Source: Blumeriella jaapii (lineage: Eukaryota > Ascomycota > Leotiomycetes > Helotiales > Drepanopezizaceae). From it: DNA of 64,000 nt. The notes under the pieces were generated by a model. That model did no database searches. It saw only the letters and a list, made by a program, of their open reading frames with translations, and was not told where the DNA came from. Each line of letters starts with the position of its first letter. Within the stretch, counting starts at the first letter, position 1. The translations under genes and the position numbers were made by a program. This document shows positions 21,793-33,846 of this stretch, in pieces. Where the stretch lies: assembly GCA_009599575.1 (NCBI GenBank), contig VWND01000078.1, positions 682,001-746,000 of the forward strand, in the 5' to 3' direction.

Positions 21793-23469
21793 ATGGCGGC
21801 CGTCATGTCCCCAATACTGGATGCCGCCACTTCCTCACCTATGTCGCCCTCTCCATTATCTTCTCCGTCGTCGAATCCAAACCATCCTCCGTTGCCACCC
21901 TTAATCACGTCTCCTCCTGCTGCTGCTCCCCCAAAACGACCAAATCTACAACAGCCGGCTTCGCATGCCTCGATAAACAGGCTATCGCAATACTCCACTA
22001 GTTCGATACCCTGCCGATCACGGCCACCTTCCCATGTGTTTCCTGTCGTTCTGCCGTATACGACAGTCCGAGATTTTGCATATTCCGTGCTACACCCCAT
22101 GCATTATGGGCCCCCTTTGGAAACCTCACAGCTTACATCTGGCTTGTCCACACCCGCGAGCGAAAAGCGCTTCTCGGATCCTCCAACTTCGTGGGACAGC
22201 AGGGGCACTTGGGTGCCTGGGTCGTGGAATAGCGAGGGCCTGATGAAGGGTGAGCAGCTCGCACCTATACACCTTGGAGACGGCCCACCATGGAGTGAAG
22301 ATGAAGATCTCCAGAGCCCCGTGGTTGTCAGTTCCAGACACAGAAAGCACAAGTCGTCCTCTAGTGCAATTGGAGGTTCGCAAGGGCGAAGAGGCAGGTC
22401 CCGAAGAGAGGATGGGGAGCGTGCGGTAAGTATGCTCAGCCAGAAAACATACGAACAAGACAGAGGGGTTTTCGTTGGCAGAGGCAATGGCGGCAGCGAG
22501 AGATTTTACATCAACGAGGGAAACGAAACAGATGGGCCAGGAGGAGAGGTTGTCGCATACTCGGCAGAGCAAGCCCGGCATTCGAATCTGGCCCCCTACA
22601 ATGTTCCCGGACAGAGAGATTCGCATTTTGCCGGCACGCTACCAAGCAGGTCATACACGGATGAAACTGGTCGGGAGTATCGGTCAGAATCGGATGCCTC
22701 CAGTTCTGCATCCTCTCCGGGTTTGAGGCGCCATAACGAGTCTCGATATTCGCGGGACTACCAGTTTACTATTGCTTCTCCGGATGAGGAGATGCACGGG
22801 AAAGCCGTCGCTTTGTTTGACTTTGAGCGGGAGAACGAGAATGAGCTACCTCTGGTTGAGGGTCAGGTCATTTGGGTATCCTATCGACACGGTCAAGGAT
22901 GGCTCGTTGCGGAGGATCCCAAGACCCGAGAAAGTGGGTTGGTCCCGGAAGAATATGTTCGTTTACTACGGGACATACAGGGTGGTTTGAACAGCTTGAC
23001 TGGACAATTGAATGACCAACTACTGCATCCATATGCTTCGGATGCAGGGACACCAACACAAGCAGAGCATAATCAGACATTCGTGTTTGCACCAACAGCG
23101 AGCAGCGGAAGTAATGGATACCAGCAGCCAGTCGTTTCGACATTTTCTACATCTTCGAAAGATCTCCATCCGTATCCTCAGCATCTTCTTGGTACAGCAG
23201 CTGGGCAGCCTCCACCGCAAGTGATCCACTATCATGGGCAGCGTGGAGGTAGCACCGTCAATACACCGACAACTTCGAGTGCTCAAGAGAGTGATCTGGG
23301 TCGCAATGGCAGCCAAGAAGCGCGATCTCGAATTGAAGATGATGCCTGGAGTCCTACCCGGATTGCGACCCTTCCCGGTACTAGGTTGGAGACTGAGGCT
23401 AGGCAATTTCCGGGTTCCGATCGCGAATCTTCCGCCGAATTGTCTGATGCGGACAAGACCTTCCCTTGA
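21793..23469 (+). CDS. SH3-domain protein, Nbp2/Skb5-like adaptor
   Basis: A single-exon frame of 558 residues. One SH3 domain lies at about residues 335-395 (KAVALFDFERENENELPLVE, GQGWLVAEDP, SGLVPEEYVRLL). The ELPL..G..I..SYRHGQGWLVAE pattern with LVPEEYV resembles yeast Nbp2 and fission-yeast Skb5, adaptors that link PP2C phosphatases or PAK kinase to stress/MAP-kinase signalling. The rest is low-complexity: a proline/serine-rich N-terminus (PSPLSSPSSNPNHPPLPP), a basic patch (SSRHRKHKSSSS, RRGRSRREDGER) and a Ser/Thr/Gln-rich C-terminus. The fungal proteins often have such long disordered arms. The start follows CCAAGATGG; a second ATG five codons on would change little. GTAAGT at 22425 is an unlikely donor because no acceptor at a workable distance keeps the frame. 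Confidence 0.8.
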   Translation: MAAVMSPILDAATSSPMSPSPLSSPSSNPNHPPLPPLITSPPAAAPPKRPNLQQPASHASINRLSQYSTSSIPCRSRPPSHVFPVVLPYTTVRDFAYSVLHPMHYGPPLETSQLTSGLSTPASEKRFSDPPTSWDSRGTWVPGSWNSEGLMKGEQLAPIHLGDGPPWSEDEDLQSPVVVSSRHRKHKSSSSAIGGSQGRRGRSRREDGERAVSMLSQKTYEQDRGVFVGRGNGGSERFYINEGNETDGPGGEVVAYSAEQARHSNLAPYNVPGQRDSHFAGTLPSRSYTDETGREYRSESDASSSASSPGLRRHNESRYSRDYQFTIASPDEEMHGKAVALFDFERENENELPLVEGQVIWVSYRHGQGWLVAEDPKTRESGLVPEEYVRLLRDIQGGLNSLTGQLNDQLLHPYASDAGTPTQAEHNQTFVFAPTASSGSNGYQQPVVSTFSTSSKDLHPYPQHLLGTAAGQPPPQVIHYHGQRGGSTVNTPTTSSAQESDLGRNGSQEARSRIEDDAWSPTRIATLPGTRLETEARQFPGSDRESSAELSDADKTFP

Positions 23470-24308
23470 GCTTGAGGAGAAAGCTGTCCGGACGATTGCT
23501 TTCAGAGAGGACGACGATTTGACATGAGATAGCGTGTAGGTTCACACGCATTTGGTCTGCTTTTCTATACCCTCCAATCCTTGGTCTGATGAGCAAGAGC
23601 TTGGCCAAGGAAGATCGTTCGCTTAATATCTATTTCGTCTCTCCCTGTATTACCATAATTTTGCCACCATGGCTACGAATGGGCTTTAAACGTGAGCACG
23701 GCTGGGAGGCTTGTTGGTGCACGTACGGACGATTTTTACAGACTTGATGAAGGGAAGGGGCGTGGATGGCATGATGAATGAGCAGATGAGAAGTTATGAA
23801 GCTGGGAGAGTGGTTCGAGTCGCTCCTCAATCAGGGAATGGAAGAAATGTTGAGCATCTACAGTACTTGTTGACTTTTTGGAGCAGTAAAGCGAATCACA
23901 AGGTGAATTGGTTCGGCCTGCCGTCTCGACACATCACATCAGCAACCGTTTCATGATTCCCTGCATGTTTACCTTCTGGAGGCACTGTGCTGAGACAATC
24001 GTAGTGGTGAGCTGGTGACTGCTCGCTCAAGAGAGGAAGCTCGACGGTTCTTGTTCCACCCGCTTGATTCGATGAATCCATTTGTAGTGCCTGTGGGCAA
24101 GTCAGTACTTGCTTGGTGAAGCTGGATGCATGTGACAGGAATTAGCACTGTGGGGTACATAGACGCGGGGGTGGCCTCATCTCTCACACGAAGCTTCTTT
24201 GCACATCTCGACCCTGAAGCCAAGGCTACAGAGCTCACAAGCTTCCACCTCACAAGCTTCAACCTTCCCACTCTACTTTGATTCCACGCACATAGGTGTT
24301 CATCGAAC
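23470..24308. other. Intergenic, SH3 gene 3' side and pnc1 promoter
   Basis: Nothing coding is supported. Short frames of 60-80 codons only; presumably the 3' UTR of the upstream gene and the pnc1 promoter. Confidence 0.5.
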
Positions 24309-25063
24309 ATGGCCGATGGCTTCAGGCCCGCACTCATCATAGTGGATGTGCAGGAAGATTTCTGCCCGCCTGTTTGCCCCATTTCCTGCCTCATCACACC
24401 TGCTGAGCTGACACGACTCCGCAGCATGGATCCCTCGCCGTGCCCAACGGTCGCGACATCACTCCCGTGGTAAACAAGCTGCTTGCGCTCCCGTTCGTTG
24501 TCCGAATCGCCACGAAAGACTGGCATCCGGTCGACCACATCTCCTTTGCGTCGAACCACCGCGGCAAGAAAGCCTTTGTCGACACGACGACCATCACCAA
24601 CCCTTCCAACGCGGCAGAGTCATACGAATCCCGTCTCTGGCCCGTCCACTGCGTTCAGCACACCCCCGGCGCGGCCCTCGTCCCCGAACTCCATACCCAG
24701 CTACTGCATTTGGTGATCGAGAAAGGGCAGAGCAAAGATGTCGAGATGTACTCGGCCTTCTACAGCCCGCTGCAGAGGCCGAGGTGTTGCGACAGCGGGC
24801 TTGCGGACGTGCTGCGGGGCAAGGGCGTGACGGATGTGTTCGTGGTGGGCCTGGCATTCGATTACTGCGTCAGGGCTACGGCTGTCGATGCACGGAAGGA
24901 GGGGTTCAGGACCTACATCGTGGGCGAGGGGACGAAGGCTGTAGATGAGGCGGCGTGGGACGAAGTGGTGCTGGATCTGGAGAGAGCGGGCGTTCAAGTT
25001 GTGGGCATGGACGGCGAGGAGATCCGCAGGCTTGTGAAGTTGCAAAGGTGGGTCGAGGAGTGA
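24309..25063 (+). CDS. pnc1: Nicotinamidase (Pnc1 family)
   Basis: Hydrolyses nicotinamide to nicotinate and ammonia, the first step of NAD+ salvage; it also relieves sirtuin inhibition by nicotinamide. Exons are 24309-24371 and 24425-25063, with a 53-nt intron GTTTGC..CCGCAG and a GCTGAC branch sequence. The product is 233 residues. Splicing gives IIVDVQEDFCPP-HGSLAVPNGRD. The catalytic triad is visible: Asp of VDVQEDF (residue 13), Lys of RIATKDWHP and Cys of GLAFDYCVRATA. The metal-binding set D, H, H is in KDWHPVDHISFA. Family length is about 215-240. The ATG is the only one in frame before the VDVQ block. Confidence 0.93.
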
Positions 25064-26647
25064 GTAAGGACCGTTGACTATGAGCTTGCTTCACAAAGCG
25101 TGAGATGGTTGTTCCGTGATGGGTCGGTCGATCAAGTTCAATTAAGTACGGTGATGAGATGATTGTGTCACGGGAACGTCCAGTCAAAACATGAGCCTGG
25201 AGTGGCGCCATGAGGATCTTGCGATAGGCCGCAACCACAGCAACAGCAGAACTGTGTCCAGAGGTTCGTGCTAAATGGATTCAGCACGAGAACACACGGC
25301 TGGTCCAATCACGGTATAGGGTCGAGGAGGCTATCGCTTGATGCCCTCGCTGACATAGCAGAGACATAGCGGAACACTCCAATAGCAGAGACATAGCAGA
25401 ATACTTCACCAGCTGCTCATTTACGTGCAGTTCTTTGCTTCTTGAATTCCTAGGTACATTTATAGATTCGGCACTGTGATCCCCAGGATCGTCTTGCGGA
25501 AAGGGAAAGTCCAACATCTGGCAAAGACCCAAGGGTTGCTTCTAAGATACCTACTGTATGTATGTACAGCAGTTGCTTCTCCCAAAGACGCGAGGTTTTC
25601 TGGGCCATCATTAAAGGTCACAAGTAAGGCGCATCTGGATTACTCCAACCGAGCTGGCTGCTGCGCCCCCGGTAGTTATTTGCTTGTTCGAGTTGCGAGA
25701 TAAAGGGGGAGGGGAAATATGAACCGAGGCAGGTGAGCTAGGGAGCTGGGGACGAACAAAGCTCGGAGGGAGGGAGGGTAGGGTAGGGATGGAAGGGAAT
25801 CAAAGAAGAACAAGATCAAAGTCGCGCATCTCCTCTTCATATTGTCCTCTGGAAGCTTTGAAGCGCTTGTCCTGCTGTACTATGTGCAGTAAGGCATGTC
25901 GAAAATTCTCTTTGTACAGTACAGTCAGTACAGAATGTGTGCAGCATATTCACAGCACCACAGCACCCTGGATGCACCAAGCCTCTAGCGGCAGCCCTAG
26001 CCGAAAATCCTCGATTGACTCGACTACCCTTCGCGAATCACCGCCAGTCAACGCCTCTCTCTACCTTTCCTTTCTCCCTTGCACATTCAATTGAGCCATT
26101 TCCATCCCCGAACCTCAGAAGCCCGAAGCTGGTGTCGAAGGCCCCGTTTCCTGTCGAATGTGCCAGGACTGTACGCTTGTCCATCACCCAGTGTGCGCAG
26201 AGCGTTACCGCAGCAGAAATACCGTGTGAGTTCGATCCTTTACTTTCCACTTGGCCCTCCTCGAAATATCTCCTGCGGCAGGTCTAGATTGCCTGAAGAG
26301 CATCCCATGCGCCGACCCGAGTCTGCTCGACTCGTTCCTACGCTCAGGCTTCGGCGATGATCTGCTGCAGGATCGCGCCTCTTGTCATGGGTCTTGTGGG
26401 AGACAAGATCATTGACCGAAGGAGAACTTGACATTTCAGATGCATGCAAATATGTGTAAACAACAAGTACTCGTCTCCCTGATGTGCAAACATCGTGAGC
26501 CTCGGTTCCAATAATGGATCTATGCATGGGAAATAGGGTGGAGATTCGCAAGCACAAGGCTGACAATGATGTGTAGCAAGACCCTTCGCATAAGCCTGTC
26601 GATGGCTTCGTAGAAACTTTTCAAATTCCTCACCCATCGTCAACAAA
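25064..26647. other. 1.6-kb intergenic region, HMG-CoA reductase promoter and leader
   Basis: No gene is supported. Contains a GTACAGTAC array at 25915-25935 and near-direct repeats of CATAGCAGAGACATAGC at 25353-25400. The minus-strand frames crossing 26240-27114 are shadows of the reductase coding exon and leader. The 5' UTR is probably long, but I cannot fix a transcription start. Confidence 0.5.
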
Positions 26648-29600
26648 ATGGTCCGGTCTTTACTCGCATCTCGCATCTTCCCTGCCAGGGCACGAGGTGC
26701 TCCAGGAGCAGATGCACCTGCACCTCCAACCTGGATCAACAAAAAAGTCACTCCTCTCCTACAAACGCTCTCGCGACGGGCATGTCTCCATCCCATACAC
26801 ACGATCGTCATAGTCGCAGTTCTAGCCAGCACAACATATATTGGACTTCTAGAGGGCAGTCTCTTTGACTCGGCCAAGCCAGATGCACTCGGGAAGGCGG
26901 ACTGGGCGTCCTTGATTGAAGGCAGCAGACAACTGAAAGTTGGTGCTGAGACTGGCTGGAAGTGGCAAAACACAGATGCGAATTCTCTAGTCCCACCGAA
27001 TGCAGACCACTTGGCTCTGCTCACATTCGTGTTCCCGGACTCCTTGGCTGCTTCCTCTTCCCAAAGTGCGCCTCTGGCCCACACTATACCACTCCCGCAG
27101 AACCTCTCGGTCACTGAGCTCCCCTCGACGTCTAACCCTCTCTCGGCAATCTCCCAGGATACAGCCTTGGCGTATTCGGTCCCCTATGATCAAGCGGCCG
27201 AGTTTCTTGTTAGAGCTCAGGAACTTCCGAATGCTATCACGCCCCCCAATGACCATAATGCCCGCCTTGACAACGAAGCAGAGCCGGTCAAGGAACGAAA
27301 GATGTGGATCATGAAAGCCGCAAAGGTGTCTGGGAAACGCGATCTGAGAAGCTGGGCACTCAATGCCTGGACCGGAATCGTGGACCTGGTCAAGAATGCT
27401 GAGACATTAGATATTGTTATCATGGTTTTGGGATACATCTCCATGCACCTGACTTTTGTTTCTCTGTTCGTCTCGATGCGCCGCCTGGGATCGAACTTTT
27501 GGCTGTTCATGACCACTCTTTGCTCCTCAGTCTTCGCATTCCTGTTCGGTCTGATCGTTACAACAAAAATGGGAGTGTCGTTGAACATGGTTCTGCTATC
27601 GGAAGGGCTCCCCTTCCTGGTCGTTACCATCGGATTCGAAAAGGCAATTGTCTTGACCAAGGCTGTCTTGACCGCATCCCTCGACACAAGACGGGCACAA
27701 CCACAAGATAGCCCAAAACTTGCTAGTTCGGACCAGAAAAGCTTTGCGCCAACGTCTATCCAATATGCTGTTCAAGTCGCCATCAAAAACAAGGGCTATG
27801 AGATAGTCAGAGACTACGCCATTGAGATCTGTATCTTGGTTGCTGGAGCTGGGTCTGGTGTGCAGGGTGGACTGCAACAGTTCTGCTTTTTGGCTGCTTG
27901 GATTCTGTTCTTCGACTGCGTTTTACTCTTCACTTTCTACACCGCTGTCTTGAGCATCAAGCTCGAGATCAACCGAATCAAACGCCATGTTGCGCTGCGA
28001 CAAGCTTTGGAAGACGATGGAATCAACCACAGGGTGGCGGAAAACGTTGCTGAAAGCGGCGATTGGCCCAAGGCCGACAAAGCTGGAAACAACGAGACTA
28101 GCATCTTTGGCCGGAAGGTCAGAGACAGCAGCATCCCAAAGTTCAAGGTCCTCATGGTCTCGGGCTTCGTCATTGTCAACATTCTGAATCTCTGCACAAT
28201 TCCGTTTAGAGGCGTGAAGAGCAATGCAGAGGCTCCATCCGTAACCGGTCTATCTGGTCAAGGTTTTGCGAGTGTTATGGCTCCATTGCCAATGGACCCG
28301 TTCAAGGTTGCATCAAGTGGTCTGGACTCAATCTTTGACAAGGCGAAAGCCAGTGGTAGATCCACTGTTGTTACCATCCTCAGCCCGATCAAGTATGAAC
28401 TGGAATACCCTTCTGTCCATTACGGAAACATGGCCAAAGCTCCCACTCAAACTGTTCTCTCTGCAGACCACAACTATGGAATGAGTGGACGTGTTGTTGA
28501 TAGCCTTCTCAAGAGTCTCGAAGACCCTATTCTGTCAAAGTGGATCGTCTTTGCTCTTGCGTTGAGTGTGATTCTCAACGGATATCTGTTCAATGCTGCT
28601 AGATGGAGCATCAAGGAGCCCCTTCAGATGCCCCCCCACCACCCCGTCGATGCTGCGGAACTCGACCGCGCTGAAAAGTTCAACAATGCTGCTACCTCAC
28701 AATCACCTAGGCTTGCAGCCCTTGGCAGGACGCCGACTTCTGCTTTTGCCGACAAAATAGCTCCCCTGACGCCCGCTAGCACAGACGACGAAGAGGATGG
28801 GCTTACCATGCGGCAGCGTCTCTCAGAACTCTCCACAAATGCCGAGCCAACCCTCCGCCGAACGCAAGCACAGTTGGAGCAAATGTTGAAAGAAAAGCGG
28901 GCCCCTGAACTAACTGACAAGGAATTGGTGGAATTGTCGCTTCAAGGAAAAATTGCTGGCTACGCTCTCGAAAGGACTCTCAGGGATACTACCCGAGCCG
29001 TGAAGATCAGAAGATCGATAATCTCCCGTACAGCTGCCACCGCGGAAACAACAAGCCTTCTGGAGAGCTCTTTACTTCCCTATGAGCACTACGATTTCGA
29101 TCGTGTACTGGGTGCCTGCTGCGAGAATGTCGTTGGTTACATGCCACTTCCTCTGGGTGTTGCGGGGCCCATGGTTATCGATGGCCAGAGCTTCTTCATC
29201 CCTATGGCCACAACCGAAGGTGTCTTGGTTGCAAGCACTAGCAGAGGAGCTAAAGCTATCAATGCCGGAGGTGGCGCAACTACCGTTCTGATTGGTGATG
29301 GAATGACTCGCGGTCCTTGTGTTGCATTCGAATCGCTCGCGCGGGCGGGTGCAGCAAAGGTCTGGCTTGACTCCAAAGCTGGACAACAGACTATGGCCGA
29401 CGCTTTCAACTCGACGAGCAATTTTGCTCGCCTGCAATCAATCAAGACTTCTCTCGCAGGCACATTCCTGTACCCTCGGTTCAAAACGACCACCGGAGAC
29501 GCCATGGGCATGAACATGATTTCAAAGGGTGTGGAACATGCTCTTGGCGTTATGGCCACCGAAGCAGGATTTGACGATATGGAAATCATCTCGGTTTCTG

Positions 29601-30342
29601 GTAACATGTGCACGGATAAGAAGGCAGCCGCGATCAACTGGATCGATGGCAGAGGCAAGAGTGTCGTTGCTGAGGCTATCATTCCTGGTGATGTGGTCCG
29701 CAAAGTGTTAAAGTCTGACGTCGACGAATTGGTGGAACTCAACATCGCCAAGAATCTGGTCGGTAGCGCTTTAGCTGGAGCCATGGGTGGTTTCAACGCG
29801 CACGCAGCCAACATTGTGGCCGCAATTTTCTTGGCTACTGGGCAAGACCCAGCTCAGGTAGTTGAGAGCGCCAATTGCATCACATTGATGAAAAAGTAAG
29901 CCGTCTCCTCTGGTACTGTATTGCATTGCTGACCTACTGTAGTCTTCGTGGTGATCTCCAAATCAGTGTCTCTATGCCTTCGATAGAAGTCGGCACCTTG
30001 GGAGGTGGCACCATCTTGGAGCCTCAAGCAGCTATGCTCGACATGCTCGGCGTCAGAGGACCGCATCCCACACACCCGGGTGAGAATGCCCGTAAACTCG
30101 CCCGCATCATCGCCGCCTCCGTTCTCGCCGGAGAGCTCTCTCTCTGCAGTGCTCTCCGCGCTGGCCACCTGGTCAAATCTCACATGGCACACAATAGAAG
30201 TGCGCCGTCTACACGAGCCAACACCCCCGCGCCACCCGGCGCTCAAACGCCCGTCACATCAGCTATAGCCTCTATCCAAGAGAAAGCTGGCTTGACCATG
30301 TCCTCAGCCGCTAGCCTTAGAGCTGCCGAGGTCAAGAAGTGA
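26648..30342 (+). CDS. hmg1: HMG-CoA reductase (ER membrane form, with sterol-sensing-type region)
   Basis: Converts HMG-CoA to mevalonate with two NADPH, the controlled step of sterol and isoprenoid synthesis, in the ER membrane. Exons are 26648-29895 and 29943-30342 (47-nt intron GTAAGC..CTGTAG); 1215 residues. Near residue 50 the fungal HPIH motif ([14 protein letters not shown]) starts the first membrane segment. A cluster of hydrophobic segments spans about 250-460 and matches the sterol-sensing region, followed by a linker. The catalytic domain begins near 810: [32 protein letters not shown] (~853), [14 protein letters not shown] (~948), [15 protein letters not shown] (~980), [12 protein letters not shown] (~1100). 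The C-terminal active His is in [13 protein letters not shown], just before the His-Asn of AHNR. The tail after it is Ser/Thr/Ala-rich and variable. Confidence 0.96.
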
Positions 30343-31165
30343 TCTCAGGGTTTGTACAAAGAAAAATAAAATGACATGCGAGCATGTTACGGAGTTGGCG
30401 GGGAGTATTCAGCGTTGTGAGGGCTTTTTCCATTGAGCAATTCGATATCAAATCTGCGGGAAGAGACATTGCTACCCTTTATGCGATTGTTTCGCTTCCT
30501 TTGATGGTCTGAAGAGTCGTCGGAGGTGGCTAGTACATAGAGATAGGCCAATCAAATCGAGACATTGAAAAGAACATCCTTGGCCACTCACGTTGTGCGT
30601 GGAGATTCATCGTGTTGCTGAGAAAAAAACACTTGAGCATGACTACCATGCAGTTCGCTTGGTCAGCTCCCCCTTCCAGTCTTGACGAGTTGACTTTGGA
30701 ATGAGTGCTACATGGAAGTTCAGTCAAACCCACAGGTAAATCGATCTGCATATTCGATGTGCTCACATGCGGAGCGAGTTGTATCGGTTCAAAATCATTT
30801 TTTTACTCAACCCAAAGTCGACTCGAAACGTACAGCAGTGGTGTATTTCAAGCTCTCATCGAAACTTCGTAAGCTACCTGCATAGGTACTTGTCGCTGCG
30901 TCAACAACTATCTGTAATTCTCTCAAAAACAACCCATTGTTGATAGCCAGGCTCTGTAGTGTTACTTACCTGTTGGGGAATCCTCGGCGTCGCAGGTGCC
31001 CACGGATGTTAGCGCCCGGGCCAGAAGCGGTAAGCATTGGCAGAATTCGTCCTTCGAAAGCTCTAGAAAGTCGTCTGCCGTTGAAGTTCCCTCCACCATT
31101 CCCTCTCTTCCTCGCGAACTTTCAGTACCTCAAAATCGTACTACAGTATCTGAAAAATCTCAAAC
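30343..31165. other. Intergenic, hmg1 3' UTR and sti1 promoter
   Basis: AAAATAAAATGACATG at 30363 is a plausible polyadenylation region for hmg1. The last 150 nt before sti1 have scattered GAA/TTC triplets (GAATTC, TTCGAA, CTAGAA near 31041-31068) that could serve heat-shock factor, but their spacing is not the standard one. Confidence 0.45.
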
Positions 31166-33167
31166 ATGGCAGACGAACTCAAAGCTCTCGGAAACAAGGC
31201 CATTGCGGAGAAGAATTTCGACGAGGCTATGTAAGTGAATCCCCTCTTATTTTGCTTTCAAACTTCATGGGAAGCCGATTGGAGGTTTGGGCCCTTTCAT
31301 AACACATGAGAGTGACATTTCTCGGGGTCTCTTCTCTTTTACAGGAGCAACAACTGAGAGTCGCACAGCTCCAAATTTACGGAGGCCATTGCCATCGAGC
31401 CTACGAACCACATCCTGTATTCGAACCGCTCTGCTGCCTATGCCTCCAAGAAAGATTACGAGAATGCGCTTTCCGACGCCGACAAGGTGACCGAAATCAA
31501 GCCCGACTGGGCAAAGGGCTGGGGACGTAAAGGTGCTGCGAAGCACGGATTGGGAGATTTGATCGGTGCCTTGGATGCCTATGAGGAGGGATTGAAGCTG
31601 GACCCGAACAATGCGCAGAATAAGTCAGGTCTTGCATCTGTAAAGCGCGCAATTGATGCGGAAGCCAAAGCTGGTGAGTTTCGATGTTTCTACAACGCCA
31701 AAGGTTTGCTAATGTGGTCGTAGATGGTGTTACCGGCGACCCCTCTGGTGGACTTGGAGGCATGTTCAATGATCCGCAACTTATCCAAAAACTTGCCGCA
31801 AACCCCAAGACGAGCAAACTGCTGGCGGACCCGAGTTTTATGATGAAGCTTCAACAGATCAAAAGCAACCCAGGTGATTCCCAGGCCATGTTCCAAGACC
31901 CTCGGATGATCCAGGTTCTCGGTGTTCTGATGGGTGTGGATATGGACATGATGAGTGGTCCGCCAGGTGGTCCACCAGGTTCGGCGCCGCGGGATTTCGA
32001 GGAGGATGTACCCATGCCAGATGCGCGACCAGCTTCTGCTCAGGCACCGCATCCCAAGAAGGAGCCATCCCCGGAACCGGAGCCCGAACCAGAAGACGAA
32101 GAGGCAGCTGAGAAGGCCAAGGCTAAGGCTGCAGCCGATGAGGAGAAGAGACTCGGTACAGAGAACTACAAAAAGAGAAACTTCGATGCGGCTATTGCGC
32201 ACTACAGCAAAGCTTGGGAACTGTACAAGGATATCACGTACCTCAACAACCTCGGTGCTGCTTACTACGAGAAGGGAGAGTACGATGAGGCCATCAAGGC
32301 GTGTGAGAAGGCAGTTGAGGAAGGTCGGGAGGTCTACGCTGATTTCAAGATGATCGCCAAGGCGTTGGGTCGTATCGGATCCTCGTACGAGAAGAAGGGA
32401 GACCTCGAGAAGGCTATTGAGAATTACAAGAAGTCTCTCACCGAGCACCGCATCCCCGAAACCGTCAACAAGCTCCGCGCCGCTGAGAAGAACAAGCTGG
32501 AGGCCGCGAGACTAGCACTCATTGACCCCGAGAAGGCAGAGGAAGCTCGTGAGCTTGGTAACGCCAAGTTCAAGGAGTCTGACTGGCCCGGAGCCGTGGC
32601 TGCGTACAGCGATATGATCCAACGCGCACCCGAGGACCCAAGAGGCTACAGCAACCGTGCAGCGGCGTTTATCAAGCTTTTGGAGTTCCCGAGTGCGATC
32701 GACGATTGCAACACCGCTATCAAGAAGGACCCTAAATTCATCCGTGCATACCTACGCAAGGCCCAGGCCTACTTCGGTATGAGAGAGTACTCGAAGTGTG
32801 TCGATGTCTGTACTGAGGCTAGCGAGGTCGACGTTACGAAGGCCAATGCGAGAGAGATCCAGCAGCAGCAGGAGAAGGCATATGGCGCTATGTACAGTGC
32901 GCGTGAGAATGAGACAGAGGAGCAGACTAGGGAGAGGATCTCGAGGGATCCAGAGGTAAGCACCACCATTTCCTATTTCAATGTTGGGGGACAAGACCTG
33001 ACATCCGTAATCAGATTGCCGAAATCATGCAAGACCCTGTCATGAACAGCATTCTCCAGCAAGCCCAGAGCGATCCAGCTGCTCTCCAAGAGCACATGAA
33101 GAACCCAGGTATCCGCACCAAGGTCCAAAAGCTCGTCGCTGCCGGAGTGATCCGTGTCGGTAGATGA
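31166..33167 (+). CDS. sti1: Sti1/Hop co-chaperone with TPR repeats
   Basis: Bridges Hsp70 and Hsp90 in client-protein transfer in the cytosol. Exons are 31166-31230, 31369-31673, 31724-32955 and 33015-33167; introns are 138, 50 and 59 nt. The product is 584 residues, the family norm. TPR1 covers about 1-115 (LGNKAIAEKNFDEAI, NRSAAYASKKDYENAL, GAAKHGLGDLIGAL). DP1 is near 130-190 (NDPQLIQKLAANPKTSKLL, MFQDPRMIQVLGVLMG). An acidic charged linker precedes TPR2A (LGTENYKKRNFDAAIAHYSK), followed by TPR2B (LGNAKFKESDWPGAVAAYSD). DP2 at the C-terminus reads IAEIMQDPVMNSILQQAQ and ends VAAGVIRVGR. The first-intron acceptor at 31368 was chosen because it gives EAI-SKFTEAIAIEPTN, matching the repeat; TTTACAG at 31338-31344 would break the frame. 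Confidence 0.95.
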
Positions 33168-33620
33168 GCGTCGGCACTATGCCAAGCATAAAAAATCGGT
33201 CTTTCTTGTGAGCGCAAAATCGTGGTAATATGTTCTTGAATGGGAGGAGGGGGTGGTGATGGAACTTTGCTGTCGGGGGGTGGATCAAAAGATGGCTTGA
33301 CTTGACGATGAGACGTTCTCCGATTGATGATGTACTCTACTTCAAGTCTCTTCTCGGCTTTTAGCGTAATACTCACTCATGCATTGCGACGGAACACCCC
33401 CCCTCCCCCCCCCCCTCTCTCTCTCCCACCTTCCTCTAACTTTCCCCTCTCTAATCTCTCAATTTATTTCACGGCCCTCCGATCTCCAAATCCTCTCGAG
33501 TACAGTTCCGTCTAACAAAAGAGTCGTCCTACCTACGTTACTTGCCATCATCGCCCTATTGGTTGCCCCCTCATCAGTCATCGTGTGACGAATCCAGGGC
33601 CAATCGAAGAACCGCATGTA
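33168..33620. other. sti1 3' region up to the repeat boundary
   Basis: No gene seen. CT-rich stretch with a C tract near 33397-33414. Composition is still that of the gene-dense half. The change to AT-rich repeat DNA comes after 33620. Confidence 0.55.
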
Positions 33621-33846
33621 CAGTGGGTGTACACATGAATGTGCGCGTCAGTAAATAGTCGTTACCCCAACAAAATTCTTTTACCTTTACAACTTCATAA
33701 CTCCACCATTAATTAATCGATTTTAATTACAACTAGCTTAAATTAAAGCTGAGAATCGAAAGAATATTTCATTTCAACCAGTATTTAGTACACCACCCAT
33801 TTGCAGCCTTAACGGCGTTCATCCTCTTCTGCATCCCCTTCGCTAG
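33621..33846 (-). mobile_element. 3' end of a Tc1/mariner-like DNA transposon, cut by element C
   Basis: Following TA at 33619-33620, CAGTGGGTGTACACATGAATG begins what looks like a terminal inverted repeat. On the minus strand, 33779-33846 encodes LAKGMQKRMNAVKAANGWCT then KYWLK and a stop, the typical C-terminal end of Tc1-like DDE transposases (..MPRR..AV..A.GG.TKY). The frame is cut at 33846 by the LTR of element C. The rest should lie beyond C's other end, outside this window. Unlike the LTR elements, this piece is not heavily AT-mutated. Confidence 0.65.

Noticed and set aside
26344..27114. 256-codon minus-strand frame over the HMG-CoA reductase start
   Set aside because: Antisense shadow of the reductase coding exon and leader.
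31030..31130. Heat-shock elements upstream of sti1
   Set aside because: GAA and TTC triplets occur but not with the regular 2-nt spacing needed for a firm call.
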